Of a stretch of 64,000 nt of DNA, positions 41,685-50,944 are shown piece by piece; position 1 is the first letter of the stretch; every line of letters begins with the position of its first letter. The notes under the pieces are model-generated. The model was given only the letters and a program-made list of their open reading frames with translations. It did not search any database and had not been told where the DNA came from. The position numbers and the translations under genes are program-made. The stretch covers positions 62,001 to 126,000 of the forward strand of contig CAMRSY010000001.1 of the NCBI GenBank assembly GCA_947053545.1, in the 5' to 3' direction. The DNA is from an uncultured Clostridia bacterium (GTDB lineage Bacteria > Bacillota > Clostridia > Christensenellales > Borkfalkiaceae).

Positions 41685-43334
41685 TTATTTGTTGAAATTG
41701 TCCTTAAGCGAAACAATTTCCGAAAGCCTCACCCTGCCGTTTTCGGGCCGGCAGACTTTATAATATCCGGTACGCATCAGCTGAAAGCTTTTGCCGGCGC
41801 TTTCGGCAGCATACGGCTCTACCATACCCTTTCGTACAGTCACGCTGTCGGGATTAAGCCTTTCTGCATAGTCCTGATCGGGATATTCCTCGTCCTTTAA
41901 AAGCGGTTTATAGTTTACAAAGTCCGCTTCTGCGCCGTATTTTGCGTCAACCCACTGTATTACGCCCTTTGCCTTAACGTCGCTTTTTACAGTGCTGCCC
42001 GAACGTGTTTCGGGAAAATACGTACATAAAATTTCATTAATTTCGCCGTTTTCATCCGTAACAACGTCGTCGCACCGCACGATGTAAGCCGACTTTAAGC
42101 GCACCGTACCCCCCTTGCTTAGCCTTTTAAACTTTGGCGGAGGATTTACGGCGAAATCGCTTTGATCGATATAAACGCTGCCGGTAAATTTTACGGGACG
42201 CGTTGCCCCGCTTCCGTCCGCGGGATTCATTTCGAAATCGAGTTCCTCTTCTCCGCTATAGTTGGTTATCGTAAGCTTTAAAGGGTCGCAAACGCCCATT
42301 GCCCTTTCGGCGGTAACGTTAAGTTCGTCGCGGATACACTCGTCAAACTGTGCGATATTTACCACACCGTAGTTTTTTGCAACGCCGACGTCCGCGCAGA
42401 ATTTACGCAGAGCCATAGGCGGCACCCCGCGGTTTTTCAACCCGATAAGCGTAGGCATACGCGGGTCGTCCCAGCCGGAAACAAACCCGTCGTCGACAAG
42501 TTTTTTAAGATAGCGTTTTGACATTAACGTGTTGGTTATGTTAAGCCGTGCAAACTCGATTTGTCTGGGAACCGGTTTTCTAAAACCCGCCTTTTCAATT
42601 ACCCAGTCGTATAAGGGACGGTGATTTTCAAATTCCAACGAACACAGCGAATGGGTTATCCCCTCTATTGCGTCGGAAACCGGATGCGCGAAATCGTACA
42701 TAGGGTAAATGCACCATTTATCGCCCTGACGGTAATGCGGAACATGGGCAATGCGGTAAATAACCGGATCGCGCATATTGATATTTGGCGACGCCATATC
42801 GATTTTAGCCCTTAACACCTTAGACCCGTCGGGATATTTCCCCTCGCGCATTTCGTGGAAAAGCTGCAAATTTTCCTCTGCGCTTCTATTTCTGTAAGGG
42901 CTTTCCACGCCCGCCTCGGTAAGCGTTCCGCGCGTTGCCGTAATCTCTTCGGCAGTCAAATCGCAGACGTATGCGTTTCCCTCCCTGATATATTTTTCGG
43001 CTATCGCGTACATCTGCTCGTAATAATCGGAGGCAAAAAACAAATTGTCGTATTCGAATCCCAGCCATTTAACCGCGTCGATAATTGAATTTACGTACTC
43101 GTAATTTTCTTTAGCAGGGTTGGTATCGTCCATTCTTAAATTCATTTTGCCGTTGTATTTTTCCTTAACCCCGAAATTTATGCAAAGAGCCTTAACGTGC
43201 CCTATATGCGGATAACCGTTGGGCTCGGGAGGAAAACGCACAACAATTTCGTTGCCGCGGCTTTCGAATTTACCTGTTTCAAGCTCTTCGTTAATATACT
43301 GTTCAATAAAATTAGTCGCTTCGGGAAGTTGCAT
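41685..43334 (-). CDS. glnS: Glutaminyl-tRNA synthetase
   Basis: 549 residues, class I. RFPPEPNGYPHIGHVKAL holds the HIGH motif (43-46), DDTNP follows, and the second signature appears as LMSKRYLKK. The C-terminal half contains the anticodon-binding beta barrels. GlnRS charges tRNA-Gln directly; GatCAB may be dispensable for glutamine if this enzyme is active. No T-box leader precedes it. It lies 40 bases after fhs in the same direction. Confidence 0.97.
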   Translation of the reverse strand: MQLPEATNFIEQYINEELETGKFESRGNEIVVRFPPEPNGYPHIGHVKALCINFGVKEKYNGKMNLRMDDTNPAKENYEYVNSIIDAVKWLGFEYDNLFFASDYYEQMYAIAEKYIREGNAYVCDLTAEEITATRGTLTEAGVESPYRNRSAEENLQLFHEMREGKYPDGSKVLRAKIDMASPNINMRDPVIYRIAHVPHYRQGDKWCIYPMYDFAHPVSDAIEGITHSLCSLEFENHRPLYDWVIEKAGFRKPVPRQIEFARLNITNTLMSKRYLKKLVDDGFVSGWDDPRMPTLIGLKNRGVPPMALRKFCADVGVAKNYGVVNIAQFDECIRDELNVTAERAMGVCDPLKLTITNYSGEEELDFEMNPADGSGATRPVKFTGSVYIDQSDFAVNPPPKFKRLSKGGTVRLKSAYIVRCDDVVTDENGEINEILCTYFPETRSGSTVKSDVKAKGVIQWVDAKYGAEADFVNYKPLLKDEEYPDQDYAERLNPDSVTVRKGMVEPYAAESAGKSFQLMRTGYYKVCRPENGRVRLSEIVSLKDNFNK

Positions 43335-43374
43335 AATTCTACCTCTTAACGCATTTTAATTATAAAAATAATTT

Positions 43375-45045
43375 TTACGACAGCCCCGAAATATTTCCGT
43401 TACCGTCGATATCTATTTTTTCGGCGCAGGGCACCTTGCCAAGCCCCGGCATAAGCATAACGGAACCCGCTATCGCCACTATAAAACCCGCGCCGCCGCG
43501 GTATTCGATATCGCGCACGTAAATTTTAAATGCTGCGGGAGCGGCAAGTTTAGCCGGGTCGTCTGAAAGCGAATACTGAGTTTTGGCTATTATTACAGGC
43601 AATCCTTTGTCAAGCCCTTTAGCTTCCAACGCCGCAATTTTACTTTCCGCAATTTCGGAATATTCCGCGCCGTCGCCGCCGTAAATATTTTTTACTACGC
43701 CTTCAATTTTTTCCTTTACGTTGTCATTCAAACCGTAGGCATAGCTTAGTTTGCTTTCCTCTTCGCACGCGGATATTACCGCCTGAGCAAGCTCTTTTCC
43801 GCCGTCGCCGCCCTTTAAAAACACGTCGGTAAACACGGCTTTCGCTCCGATTTTTTCACACGCGTTCATAACGGCTTCTATCTCTTTCTCCGTGTCAGTC
43901 GCAAACCTGTTCATCGCTACTACCACGGGCTTTTTATACACGTTTTTCACATTGCCGACGTGCTTCATTAAATTGGGCAAACCTTTATTTAACGCCGCAA
44001 TATCTTCCGACGAAAGCGAATTTTTGTCCGCGCCGCCGTGCAGTTTCAGTGCCTTTACGGTTGCAACCACCACTACGCATTGCGGCTCGATACCGGCAAC
44101 GCGGCACTTGGCGTCCAAAAACTTTTCCGCCCCTAAATCGGCGCCGAATCCGGCTTCGGTTACCGCGTAGTCGGCATAACTCATAGCAGCAAGCGTAGCG
44201 CGCACCGAATTGCACCCGTGCGCTATATTTGCAAACGGCCCGCCGTGCACTATTGCGGGAGTTCCTTCCAGCGTTTGCACCAGATTGGGATTTATTGCGT
44301 CCTTTAAAAGGGTTGCCATTGCTCCTTCGGCATTAAGGTCGCGAGCGTAAACATATCCCCCTTTCGAATTTTCGCCTACAACTATGTTTCCCAATCGCTT
44401 TTTCAAATCGGATATATCGCGTGCAAGGCACAAAACCGCCATAACTTCGCTTGCCGCCGTTATTGAAAAACTTTCCTTGCGCGAATAGCTTTCGCAACCC
44501 TTCATATTTCCTGCCAAACAGTCTAACGTGATATCGCGGAGAGCTCGGTCGTTCATATCCATACAGCGGTGAAAATGAACGGTTTGTATATCCAGCGCGT
44601 TTCCGCGGAAAATATGATTGTCTATCATGGCGCACAATAAATTGTTTGCCGCGGTTATGGCGTGTATGTCGCCTGTAAAATGCAGATTTATATCCGCCAT
44701 AGGCACTACCTGCGCATAGCCGCCGCCAGCCGCGCCGCCCTTGATTCCGAAAACGGGACCCAGAGAAGGTTCTCTTAAAGCAAGGCACACCTTTTTGCCA
44801 AGTTTTGCCATACCGTCGGCAAGACCGATTGAAACGGTGGTTTTTCCCTCGCCGCTTGCCGTGGGGTTTATGGCCGTTACAAGCACGAGTTTCGATTTCG
44901 GATTAAACTGTTTAAGGTTTATTTTCGCCTTATATTTACCGTAAGTTTCAAGCGCTTCTTCCCCGACGCCTAACTTTCCGGCAATTTCGCGGATATCTTT
45001 AAGCTGCGCGCTCTCTGCAATTTCAATGTCGCTAAGCATATACAC
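43375..45045 (-). CDS. fhs: Formate-tetrahydrofolate ligase
   Basis: 556 residues with PTASGEGKTTVSIGL (P loop), REPSLGPVFGIKGGAAGGG and THTGD-like HFTGDIHA, all diagnostic. It makes 10-formyl-THF from formate and ATP for purine synthesis or acetogenesis. Two starts are possible: GTG at 45045, six bases after GGGAG, or ATG at 45039, twelve bases after it. I kept the GTG because of the spacing. No other folate-pathway genes are close. Probably co-transcribed with glnS. Confidence 0.96.
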   Translation of the reverse strand: MYMLSDIEIAESAQLKDIREIAGKLGVGEEALETYGKYKAKINLKQFNPKSKLVLVTAINPTASGEGKTTVSIGLADGMAKLGKKVCLALREPSLGPVFGIKGGAAGGGYAQVVPMADINLHFTGDIHAITAANNLLCAMIDNHIFRGNALDIQTVHFHRCMDMNDRALRDITLDCLAGNMKGCESYSRKESFSITAASEVMAVLCLARDISDLKKRLGNIVVGENSKGGYVYARDLNAEGAMATLLKDAINPNLVQTLEGTPAIVHGGPFANIAHGCNSVRATLAAMSYADYAVTEAGFGADLGAEKFLDAKCRVAGIEPQCVVVVATVKALKLHGGADKNSLSSEDIAALNKGLPNLMKHVGNVKNVYKKPVVVAMNRFATDTEKEIEAVMNACEKIGAKAVFTDVFLKGGDGGKELAQAVISACEEESKLSYAYGLNDNVKEKIEGVVKNIYGGDGAEYSEIAESKIAALEAKGLDKGLPVIIAKTQYSLSDDPAKLAAPAAFKIYVRDIEYRGGAGFIVAIAGSVMLMPGLGKVPCAEKIDIDGNGNISGLS

Positions 45046-45080
45046 ATTACGCTCCCTGATAAAAATAAAGAACCTAAATT

Positions 45081-45109
45081 ATTATATCACACCCATGCGG
45101 CAAAGTATA
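45081..45109 (-). promoter_or_regulatory. Extended -10 promoter of fhs
   Basis: Minus strand perfect TATAAT preceded by TGA, with TATACT as a poor -35 at 17 bases. Predicted start near 45074. Confidence 0.6.
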
Positions 45110-45154
45110 TAATTTAAACGCCGTTTTTAAAAAAATTTACGCGCGCGCGTTCGC

Positions 45155-45183
45155 TTGACTTTTTTTGCCGCAAAGAATAAAAT
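45155..45183 (+). promoter_or_regulatory. Promoter of glyS
   Basis: TTGACT, 17-base spacer, TAAAAT. The 80-base leader has no T-box element; it ends in GAAGGAG before the ATG. Confidence 0.7.
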
Positions 45184-45270
45184 TTAAAACAATCGGTAAT
45201 TGAAAAAAATAAGCACCGAATGAAATAAAAGGGCGCATTTTTGCCAAGTGCGCGCCGAAGGAGTTAATTT

Positions 45271-46674
45271 ATGGCGGATAAAAAAAGAGCGGTTACTCAG
45301 GAAAAGCTTGTTGCGCTTTGCAAAAACAGAGGATTTATTTTCCCCGGCAGCGAAATTTACGGTGGGCTTGCCAACACCTGGGATTTCGGGCCGCTTGGAG
45401 TAGAATTTAAAAACAACGTTAAGAAGGCCTGGTGGAAAAAATTTGTACAGGAAAGCACTTTGAATACGGGGCTTGACTGCGCTATTTTAATGAATCCGCG
45501 CACTTGGAAAGCTTCGGGACACATAGGCGGATTCTCCGATCCGCTAATGGACTGCAAAAACTGCAAGGCGCGCCACCGCGCCGATAATCTTGCGGAAGAC
45601 TACTGCAAAAAACACAACCTCGACATTAAAATAGAAAGCCTTGACAACGACGGCCTGGAAAAGTTTATTGCCGACAAAAAAATTGCCTGCCCCGTTTGCG
45701 GCAAAAGCGAATTTACGCCCATTAGAAAATTTAACCTTATGTTTAAAACTTTTCAGGGCGTTACCGAAGACACGGTTAACACAGTATACTTACGCCCCGA
45801 AACAGCGCAGGGCATATTCGTTAATTTTAAAAACGTTCAGCGCTCTTCGCGTATGCGCGTGCCCTTCGGCATCGGACAGATAGGAAAGTCTTTCAGAAAC
45901 GAAATTACGCCCGGAAATTTCATTTTCCGCGTGCGCGAATTCGAACAGATGGAGCTTGAATTCTTTTGCAAGCCGGGCACCGATTTAGAATGGTTTAATT
46001 ATTGGAAAGACTACTGCAAAAATTTCCTTTTATCGCTTGGTATGAAGGAAGAAAATCTTAAACTGCGCGACCACTCCCCCGAAGAGTTATGCTTCTATTC
46101 GAAGGCTACAACCGATTTCGAATACAATTTCGCATTCGGCTGGGGCGAACTTTGGGGCGTTGCTGACAGAACCGATTACGATTTGAAACAACATCAAAGC
46201 GAAAGCGGCGAAAATATGGAATACACCGACCCCGTTACAAATGAGAAATATATTCCTTACGTTATCGAACCTTCGCTGGGCGTTGAAAGATGCGTGCTTG
46301 CCCTTCTTACCGACGCATACGACGAAGAGGTTTTAGACGCAGAGAAAAACGACGTGCGCACAGTTATGAGACTGCACCCCTTCCTTGCCCCCTACAAGGC
46401 GGCAATTTTGCCCTTGCAAAAAGGGCTTGCCGACAAGGCCGACGAGGTTTACAAAAAACTGGCAAAGAAATTTTCGGTAACTTACGACGTTACCGGTTCG
46501 ATAGGAAAGCGATACCGCCGTCAGGACGAAATAGGAACCCCTTACTGCATTACGGTTGATTTCGACACTATTGAAAACGACACCGTAACCGTACGCGACC
46601 GAGACAGTATGCTGCAGATACGCCTGCCTATTTCCGAGCTGGAAGCATACATTGAAAAGAGTTTGGAATTTTAA
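45271..46674 (+). CDS. glyS: Glycyl-tRNA synthetase, dimeric type
   Basis: 467 residues, class [11 protein letters not shown], then [20 protein letters not shown] (motif 2) and [13 protein letters not shown] (motif 3) are clear, followed by the anticodon-binding domain with [17 protein letters not shown] core ([13 protein letters not shown]). This is the alpha2 enzyme shared with archaea and eukaryotes and common in Gram-positives, not the alpha2beta2 form. A zinc-like CxxC pair occurs in the insertion. GAAGGAG precedes the ATG. Confidence 0.97.
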   Translation: MADKKRAVTQEKLVALCKNRGFIFPGSEIYGGLANTWDFGPLGVEFKNNVKKAWWKKFVQESTLNTGLDCAILMNPRTWKASGHIGGFSDPLMDCKNCKARHRADNLAEDYCKKHNLDIKIESLDNDGLEKFIADKKIACPVCGKSEFTPIRKFNLMFKTFQGVTEDTVNTVYLRPETAQGIFVNFKNVQRSSRMRVPFGIGQIGKSFRNEITPGNFIFRVREFEQMELEFFCKPGTDLEWFNYWKDYCKNFLLSLGMKEENLKLRDHSPEELCFYSKATTDFEYNFAFGWGELWGVADRTDYDLKQHQSESGENMEYTDPVTNEKYIPYVIEPSLGVERCVLALLTDAYDEEVLDAEKNDVRTVMRLHPFLAPYKAAILPLQKGLADKADEVYKKLAKKFSVTYDVTGSIGKRYRRQDEIGTPYCITVDFDTIENDTVTVRDRDSMLQIRLPISELEAYIEKSLEF

Positions 46675-46684
46675 ACGAAAATAA

Positions 46685-46716
46685 TAATTCGCCGCGGCAT
46701 ATGCCGCGGCGAATTA
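46685..46716. terminator. Bidirectional terminator, glyS / membrane protein
   Basis: A 32-base perfect palindrome with core GCCGCGGCATATGCCGCGGC, followed by CTTTTTTATTT on the plus side and AT-rich sequence on the other. Confidence 0.85.
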
Positions 46717-46731
46717 CTTTTTTATTTACTT

Positions 46732-47868
46732 TTAACCGTCATCCTCGGACGTTTCGCCCAGTATCGAACTCACAATTTTTTTCCCTATTTTTTTACCTAT
46801 GCGCTCTTTTAAAGTGGGCTTTTTTTGTTTCTGTGTTTTTTGCGCAGTTTTAACCTTCTTCTTTTTCTCTTCCACCTCTATACTGCCCTGAAGCTGTATT
46901 TCCTTGCAGGGATCAACGCTTATGTAGCCGCACTCCATCGCATATTCGAACACGTTTTTAATTACGCCCTCGGTAATATGCCTGTCGCTTTCGGGCACTT
47001 TGTTTACGAGAGCAATTAAATGCGAGGAATTTATATTGGCCACTTTCTTTTTTCCGAGAGTAGGGATAAGCACATTGTCCACACATTTACCTATATCGTT
47101 CAAATAATTTTTCGACACGCGCTGAATAGTTTTCGACGCCGCGTTTTCGCTGCTTAAAAGCTGATACCACTCTAGCACGACAAACGAGAATTTTAATTTT
47201 ACTTTCGTGGGGGATATAAGCCACCTGGCAAGCCCGCCCAATCCTCCGAAAATTAACGGAAACAGCGAAAGTATTACGAATATAATCGCTATAATAAGCG
47301 CTATAGTATCCAAAGCTACGGCTACAACGTCGCTTGTACCCGAAATAAGCGCCATTATAACCGCCGTAATACCCATGACAAGCGAGCTGAAGCGCACTAC
47401 GAAGCGAAGCCAGGTTAACAGTTTTTTCTTCTTTTTAACGCTTTTGGTGTTTGCGCTTAAACCGAACACCAGACTGAAAACTATAAGTGTGACGGTTAAA
47501 ATTACGTGCACCCCTATAATGGAAAACACCGCTACCCACGACGTATAGCCAACAATTTTATTTACGCCCAAAAACACCATAAACGCCACGTACAACAATG
47601 TGAATACCGAAGATAAAACGGTATTGAATATTGCAAGGCGCCTTAATATCTGCGCACGGTTGGCGTAAACCGATTTTATAAGGCAACGTAAATCGAACAC
47701 GTCTTTTGCAAGTGTGAAAGTTTCTTCCGCGTTTATCGTCCGCCGCACCTCTTTTATAAGCGCAACGGGGTTTTCGGCAGCGCCGCCGCTATCGGTACTT
47801 ACATTCGAACGGACTTCGTCCGCAGCAACTGCGGCTTCCGCCTTTGCTTCGTTTTCCTGAGGTTTCAT
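46732..47868 (-). CDS. Membrane protein with a C-terminal integrase-SAM-like helical domain
   Basis: 378 residues. A charged N-terminal region (1-75) precedes four membrane helices (about 79-101, 108-137, 154-177, 183-208). A soluble domain (about 225-325) follows and then a Lys-rich tail. Within the soluble domain, LIPTLGKKKVANINSSHLI, later VIKNVFEYAMECGYI and DPCKEIQL mirror the core-binding helical domain of tyrosine recombinases ('L.p.lGk..l..It...i', 'v...f.yA...g.i..NP...i'). No catalytic recombinase domain is present. I do not know its role. It follows the ABC-F gene by 15 bases on the same strand. Confidence 0.7.
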   Translation of the reverse strand: MKPQENEAKAEAAVAADEVRSNVSTDSGGAAENPVALIKEVRRTINAEETFTLAKDVFDLRCLIKSVYANRAQILRRLAIFNTVLSSVFTLLYVAFMVFLGVNKIVGYTSWVAVFSIIGVHVILTVTLIVFSLVFGLSANTKSVKKKKKLLTWLRFVVRFSSLVMGITAVIMALISGTSDVVAVALDTIALIIAIIFVILSLFPLIFGGLGGLARWLISPTKVKLKFSFVVLEWYQLLSSENAASKTIQRVSKNYLNDIGKCVDNVLIPTLGKKKVANINSSHLIALVNKVPESDRHITEGVIKNVFEYAMECGYISVDPCKEIQLQGSIEVEEKKKKVKTAQKTQKQKKPTLKERIGKKIGKKIVSSILGETSEDDG

Positions 47869-47883
47869 TTTAAACCGCCTTAA

Positions 47884-49779
47884 TTAATCTATCAACTGCG
47901 AATATGTTTCGTAAAGTGTATCCAGCTTGTCGCGTAGCGTTTGCAACTCGTCCGTTATTTCGCGAAGGCGCGTAAAATCCGCCGTGACAGCCGTGTCCGA
48001 TAAAAGAACGCTAATTTCGTTTTCGCGCGTTTCCAACGCGCTTATTTCGTTTTCGACAGCCTTTATTTGCGTTTTGCGCGCCGCGTCCGCCGCACGCTCT
48101 TTTTTAGAACGGTAAAAATTAGCTTTCTCTTCGTTGGATTTATTCCTTCTTGCCTCATCCTCGGCTTGCCGCTGTACGTCCTCTGCGGCCGCCTTTGCCG
48201 ATTTATAGCTTTCGTAACCGCCGTCGTAAACGGAAAGCCTGCCTCCGTCAATTTCGGCAACCCTTTGCGCAAGCGCCGCAATAAAATATCTGTCGTGCGA
48301 AACGAAGATTAAAGTGCCGTCAAACAATTTTAACGCCTCTTCCAAACTTTCCCTTGCCGGCAAATCCAGATGGTTAGTCGGCTCGTCAAGTATAAGCACG
48401 TTGCCCTGCGCATTTTCAAATACGCATAAAGCCAGTTTAGCCCGCTCTCCGCCGGAAAGCGACGAAACCGTTTTATCCGCGTCTTCAGCGGTAAGCCCGC
48501 AACGTGCAAGCGACGAACGCACCTCGCATAAAGTATACGAAACGTGCCGCTCCCACAACTCCGCCTGCACGGTATTTTCGCCGTTCAGATTGGTCATTTC
48601 CTGATCGTAGTAAGCAACGCGCGCATACCTGCCTAAAGTTATAGCCGGATTGCCGCCTTTTACTATTTCCCTTAAAAGCGTTGATTTCCCCGCGCCGTTA
48701 TCGCCCACTACGGCAACCTTATCGCCCCGTAAAATTTGTAATTGCCCCCCTGATATAAGCGATTTACCGCCTATTTCAAGATTTAGCCCCGAAATTGTAA
48801 GCACCTCTTTGGCGGGCTGCTGAGCGTATGTAAAATTAAATTTCGGCGGGCGGGGCGGCAGGTAAGGCTTTTCTAAAACGTCCATTTTTTCAAGCTGCTT
48901 TACCCTGCTCTGCGCGCTTTTCGCCGTAGTTGCGCGCACAATGTTTTTATCGACGTAGGTTTGCAGTTTTTTTATTTCTTCCTGCTGTTTTTCGTATTCT
49001 TTCAGCGCGCGTTCGTAACGTTCGGCTTTAAGAATTTTATATTTGGAATAATTTCCGCTGTATATATTAAGCCGTTTATTTTCTATTTCGAACGTTTTTG
49101 AAACTACTTTGTCCAAAAAATATCTGTCGTGCGAAACAACGAACACGGCGCCTTTAAAAGAGGAAATATAATCTTCCAGCCAAAACAGCGTTTTTACGTC
49201 AAGATGGTTTGTTGGCTCGTCCAAGACCAACAGGTCGGGGTTTTCCAACAAAAGGCGCGCAAGCCGCAGCCTCGTCTTTTCTCCCCCCGACATAGTATCT
49301 ATTACCCTGTCGTAAAATTTTTCGAAGCCCATACCGTTAAGTACGGTTTTAATTTTTACGTCTACGTTGTAGCAATCGCGCGAAGCTATAAATTTTTCAA
49401 GCGAATCGATTTTTGCCGACAAAACAGAATATTCCTTGCCGCCGTATGCACAGCTTGCAATTTCCGAATTTAATGCTGCCAGCTTTTCTACAGCCGACAG
49501 TTCCTCTTTAAACACCGCTCGCATTTCCGCGTAAACCGTGTTTCCGCTTTCGTAGCCGCCGTTCTGCTCGAGATAGCCTATGCGCGCGCCGTTCTTTTTT
49601 ATAACTTCGCCGCTTTCGGGTATAAGGTTGCCCAGCAAAAGTTTTATAAGCGTGGTTTTACCCGCGCCGTTTTCGCCCACAAGCCCTACGCGCTCGCCCT
49701 CGTTTAAGGCAAAAGCAACGTCGGAAAATATTAAGTTGCCGCCGTAGCCGAAACTAACGGATGAAAACGAAACCAACAT
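47884..49779 (-). CDS. ABC-F family ATPase
   Basis: 631 residues with two ABC domains in one chain and no membrane part. Domain 1: GENGAGKTT, MSGGEKTRL, VLDEPTNHLD. Domain 2: GDNGAGKST, LSGGERAKL, ILDEPTNHLD. The linker (about 235-300) is a basic helical hairpin, and a coiled coil closes the C-terminus (about 530-630). ABC-F proteins bind the ribosomal E site and rescue or regulate translation; some give antibiotic resistance. The layout resembles housekeeping YdiF/Uup-type members rather than the resistance group, but this cannot be settled by eye. Confidence 0.93.
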   Translation of the reverse strand: MLVSFSSVSFGYGGNLIFSDVAFALNEGERVGLVGENGAGKTTLIKLLLGNLIPESGEVIKKNGARIGYLEQNGGYESGNTVYAEMRAVFKEELSAVEKLAALNSEIASCAYGGKEYSVLSAKIDSLEKFIASRDCYNVDVKIKTVLNGMGFEKFYDRVIDTMSGGEKTRLRLARLLLENPDLLVLDEPTNHLDVKTLFWLEDYISSFKGAVFVVSHDRYFLDKVVSKTFEIENKRLNIYSGNYSKYKILKAERYERALKEYEKQQEEIKKLQTYVDKNIVRATTAKSAQSRVKQLEKMDVLEKPYLPPRPPKFNFTYAQQPAKEVLTISGLNLEIGGKSLISGGQLQILRGDKVAVVGDNGAGKSTLLREIVKGGNPAITLGRYARVAYYDQEMTNLNGENTVQAELWERHVSYTLCEVRSSLARCGLTAEDADKTVSSLSGGERAKLALCVFENAQGNVLILDEPTNHLDLPARESLEEALKLFDGTLIFVSHDRYFIAALAQRVAEIDGGRLSVYDGGYESYKSAKAAAEDVQRQAEDEARRNKSNEEKANFYRSKKERAADAARKTQIKAVENEISALETRENEISVLLSDTAVTADFTRLREITDELQTLRDKLDTLYETYSQLID

Positions 49780-49848
49780 ATTAAGTAAATTATAATGCGT
49801 TAAATAAATTTTAAACGCAGTATGAATTTGTAATTTATTTTAGCGCTA

Positions 49849-50700
49849 TTAAAAGTCCCATTTAGGTATATACACGGTTTCCGCACTGTCTTCGTCCTGC
49901 AAAAACACGTTAGTCAACCCCAGTTCACGCACCCTGTTTAATACCTTGTTATATTCCCTGTCGCCAACTTTACGGTTCAACTCGGGATATTGTGACGCCC
50001 CACCGAAAGGCGTGTATTGACGCATTAAACTAAAATATGTGCTTTTGGGCAGCTGCGCAACGAAATCCGCAATCGCCAAACTGTCGTACGAGGCGAGAGG
50101 CAGCATTAAATGCCGCACTATACATCCCGAAAGCATTTTGCCGTTTTCGTCGGAAATAAACGGTTTTTGAGCCATAAATTTTATTGCCGGCAAAGCGTAG
50201 TCGGCGTAGTCGGCCCTACCCGTATACCTTTCGGCTAAAAACGGGTCGATAAATTTCAAATCGGGAAGATAGATATCCGCAAAAGTTTCAACCGTTTTAA
50301 GCGTATCGAGTTTTTCGTAACCGTGCGTATTGTACACGACGGGGATTTTAGGGCGGTACAAGTAAAACGCTTCGGCAATTTTGTCAGCAAAATGGGTAGG
50401 CGTAACCAAATTGATATTGTCGGCGCCATCATCTTCAAGCTGTTTAAATATATCGGCAAGCTGCTGTACAGAAATTTCTTTGCCCCGGCGATTGCGTGAA
50501 AGTTCGTAATTCTGGCAAAACACGCATTTCAGCGGACACCCGCAGAAAAACACGCATCCGCTTCCTTTTTTGAAAGAGATTAACGGTTCTTCAAAGGGAT
50601 GAAGATAGTATTTTGCTATTTTTATTCCGCCTATCCCGCAGCGCCCCGCCTGCTTTTCGCGGTTTACCCCGCAGGATACGGGACAAAGATTACAGTTCAC
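49849..50700 (-). CDS. PflA-like radical SAM protein
   Basis: 283 residues. A leading Cys cluster (CNLCPVSCGVNR) precedes the radical-SAM CxxxCxxC motif in CGCPLKCVFCQN, followed by the barrel with DLKFIDP and VRHLMLP. This matches the putative pyruvate-formate-lyase-activating group with an N-terminal Cys-rich extension. No glycyl-radical enzyme lies in the window, so the target is unknown. Translation starts at GTG (50700). The promoter's -10 box ends six bases before that codon, so the mRNA should begin on or next to the start codon. Confidence 0.85.
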   Translation of the reverse strand: MNCNLCPVSCGVNREKQAGRCGIGGIKIAKYYLHPFEEPLISFKKGSGCVFFCGCPLKCVFCQNYELSRNRRGKEISVQQLADIFKQLEDDGADNINLVTPTHFADKIAEAFYLYRPKIPVVYNTHGYEKLDTLKTVETFADIYLPDLKFIDPFLAERYTGRADYADYALPAIKFMAQKPFISDENGKMLSGCIVRHLMLPLASYDSLAIADFVAQLPKSTYFSLMRQYTPFGGASQYPELNRKVGDREYNKVLNRVRELGLTNVFLQDEDSAETVYIPKWDF

Positions 50701-50706
50701 ACCTTG

Positions 50707-50735
50707 ATTGTAACATATAAAATACCGCTTGTAAA
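50707..50735 (-). promoter_or_regulatory. Promoter of the radical SAM gene
   Basis: Minus strand TTTACA, 17-base spacer, TACAAT with TGT before it (extended -10). Predicted start 50700, exactly the first base of the GTG. Confidence 0.7.
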
Positions 50736-50749
50736 CCCGAATAAATTAT

Positions 50750-50778
50750 TTGACATTGGAAAAATATGATTATATAAT
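50750..50778 (+). promoter_or_regulatory. Consensus promoter of metK
   Basis: Perfect TTGACA, 17-base spacer, perfect TATAAT. Predicted start near 50785, immediately before the riboswitch. It is divergent from the radical SAM promoter, 14 bases apart. Confidence 0.9.
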
Positions 50779-50785
50779 GTATTTA

Positions 50786-50911
50786 CAACCATAGAGAGTG
50801 TGCGAGAGAACGGCTCAGCGACCACACAGCAACCTGCTTTGCAAGGTGCTAATACCGTACCGATGGGTAGAAATACGATTTTAAATGCCCGTTCGGATGC
50901 CGGACGGGCTT
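50786..50911 (+). ncRNA. SAM-I (S-box class) riboswitch with terminator
   Basis: P2 pairs GTGTG (50798-50802) with CACAC (50823-50827). Inside it a kink-turn is visible: tandem GA at 50804-50805 and 50820-50821 with a three-base bulge AGC, then stem GAG/CTC. The P2 loop ACGG (50810-50813) can pair with CCGT (50855-50858) in J3/4, the SAM-I pseudoknot. The core strings AGCAACC and AAGGTGCTAA match the S-box consensus around P3. A 10-bp hairpin (50887-50909) follows as a terminator. CGATGGG (50861-50867) could pair with CCCGTTCG (50888-50895) as antiterminator. SAM would switch metK off. Confidence 0.82.
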
Positions 50912-50944
50912 TACATTTACTAATAAAATACAAGGATAAAACGT

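Noticed and set aside
45184..45270. Possible T-box riboswitch before glyS
   Set aside because: The 80-base leader lacks the T-box sequence and is too short for the stem I/antiterminator layout; only a small hairpin is present.
46685..46716. 32-base perfect palindrome considered as an operator or recombination site
   Set aside because: It lies between convergent genes with T-runs, as do the other terminators here.
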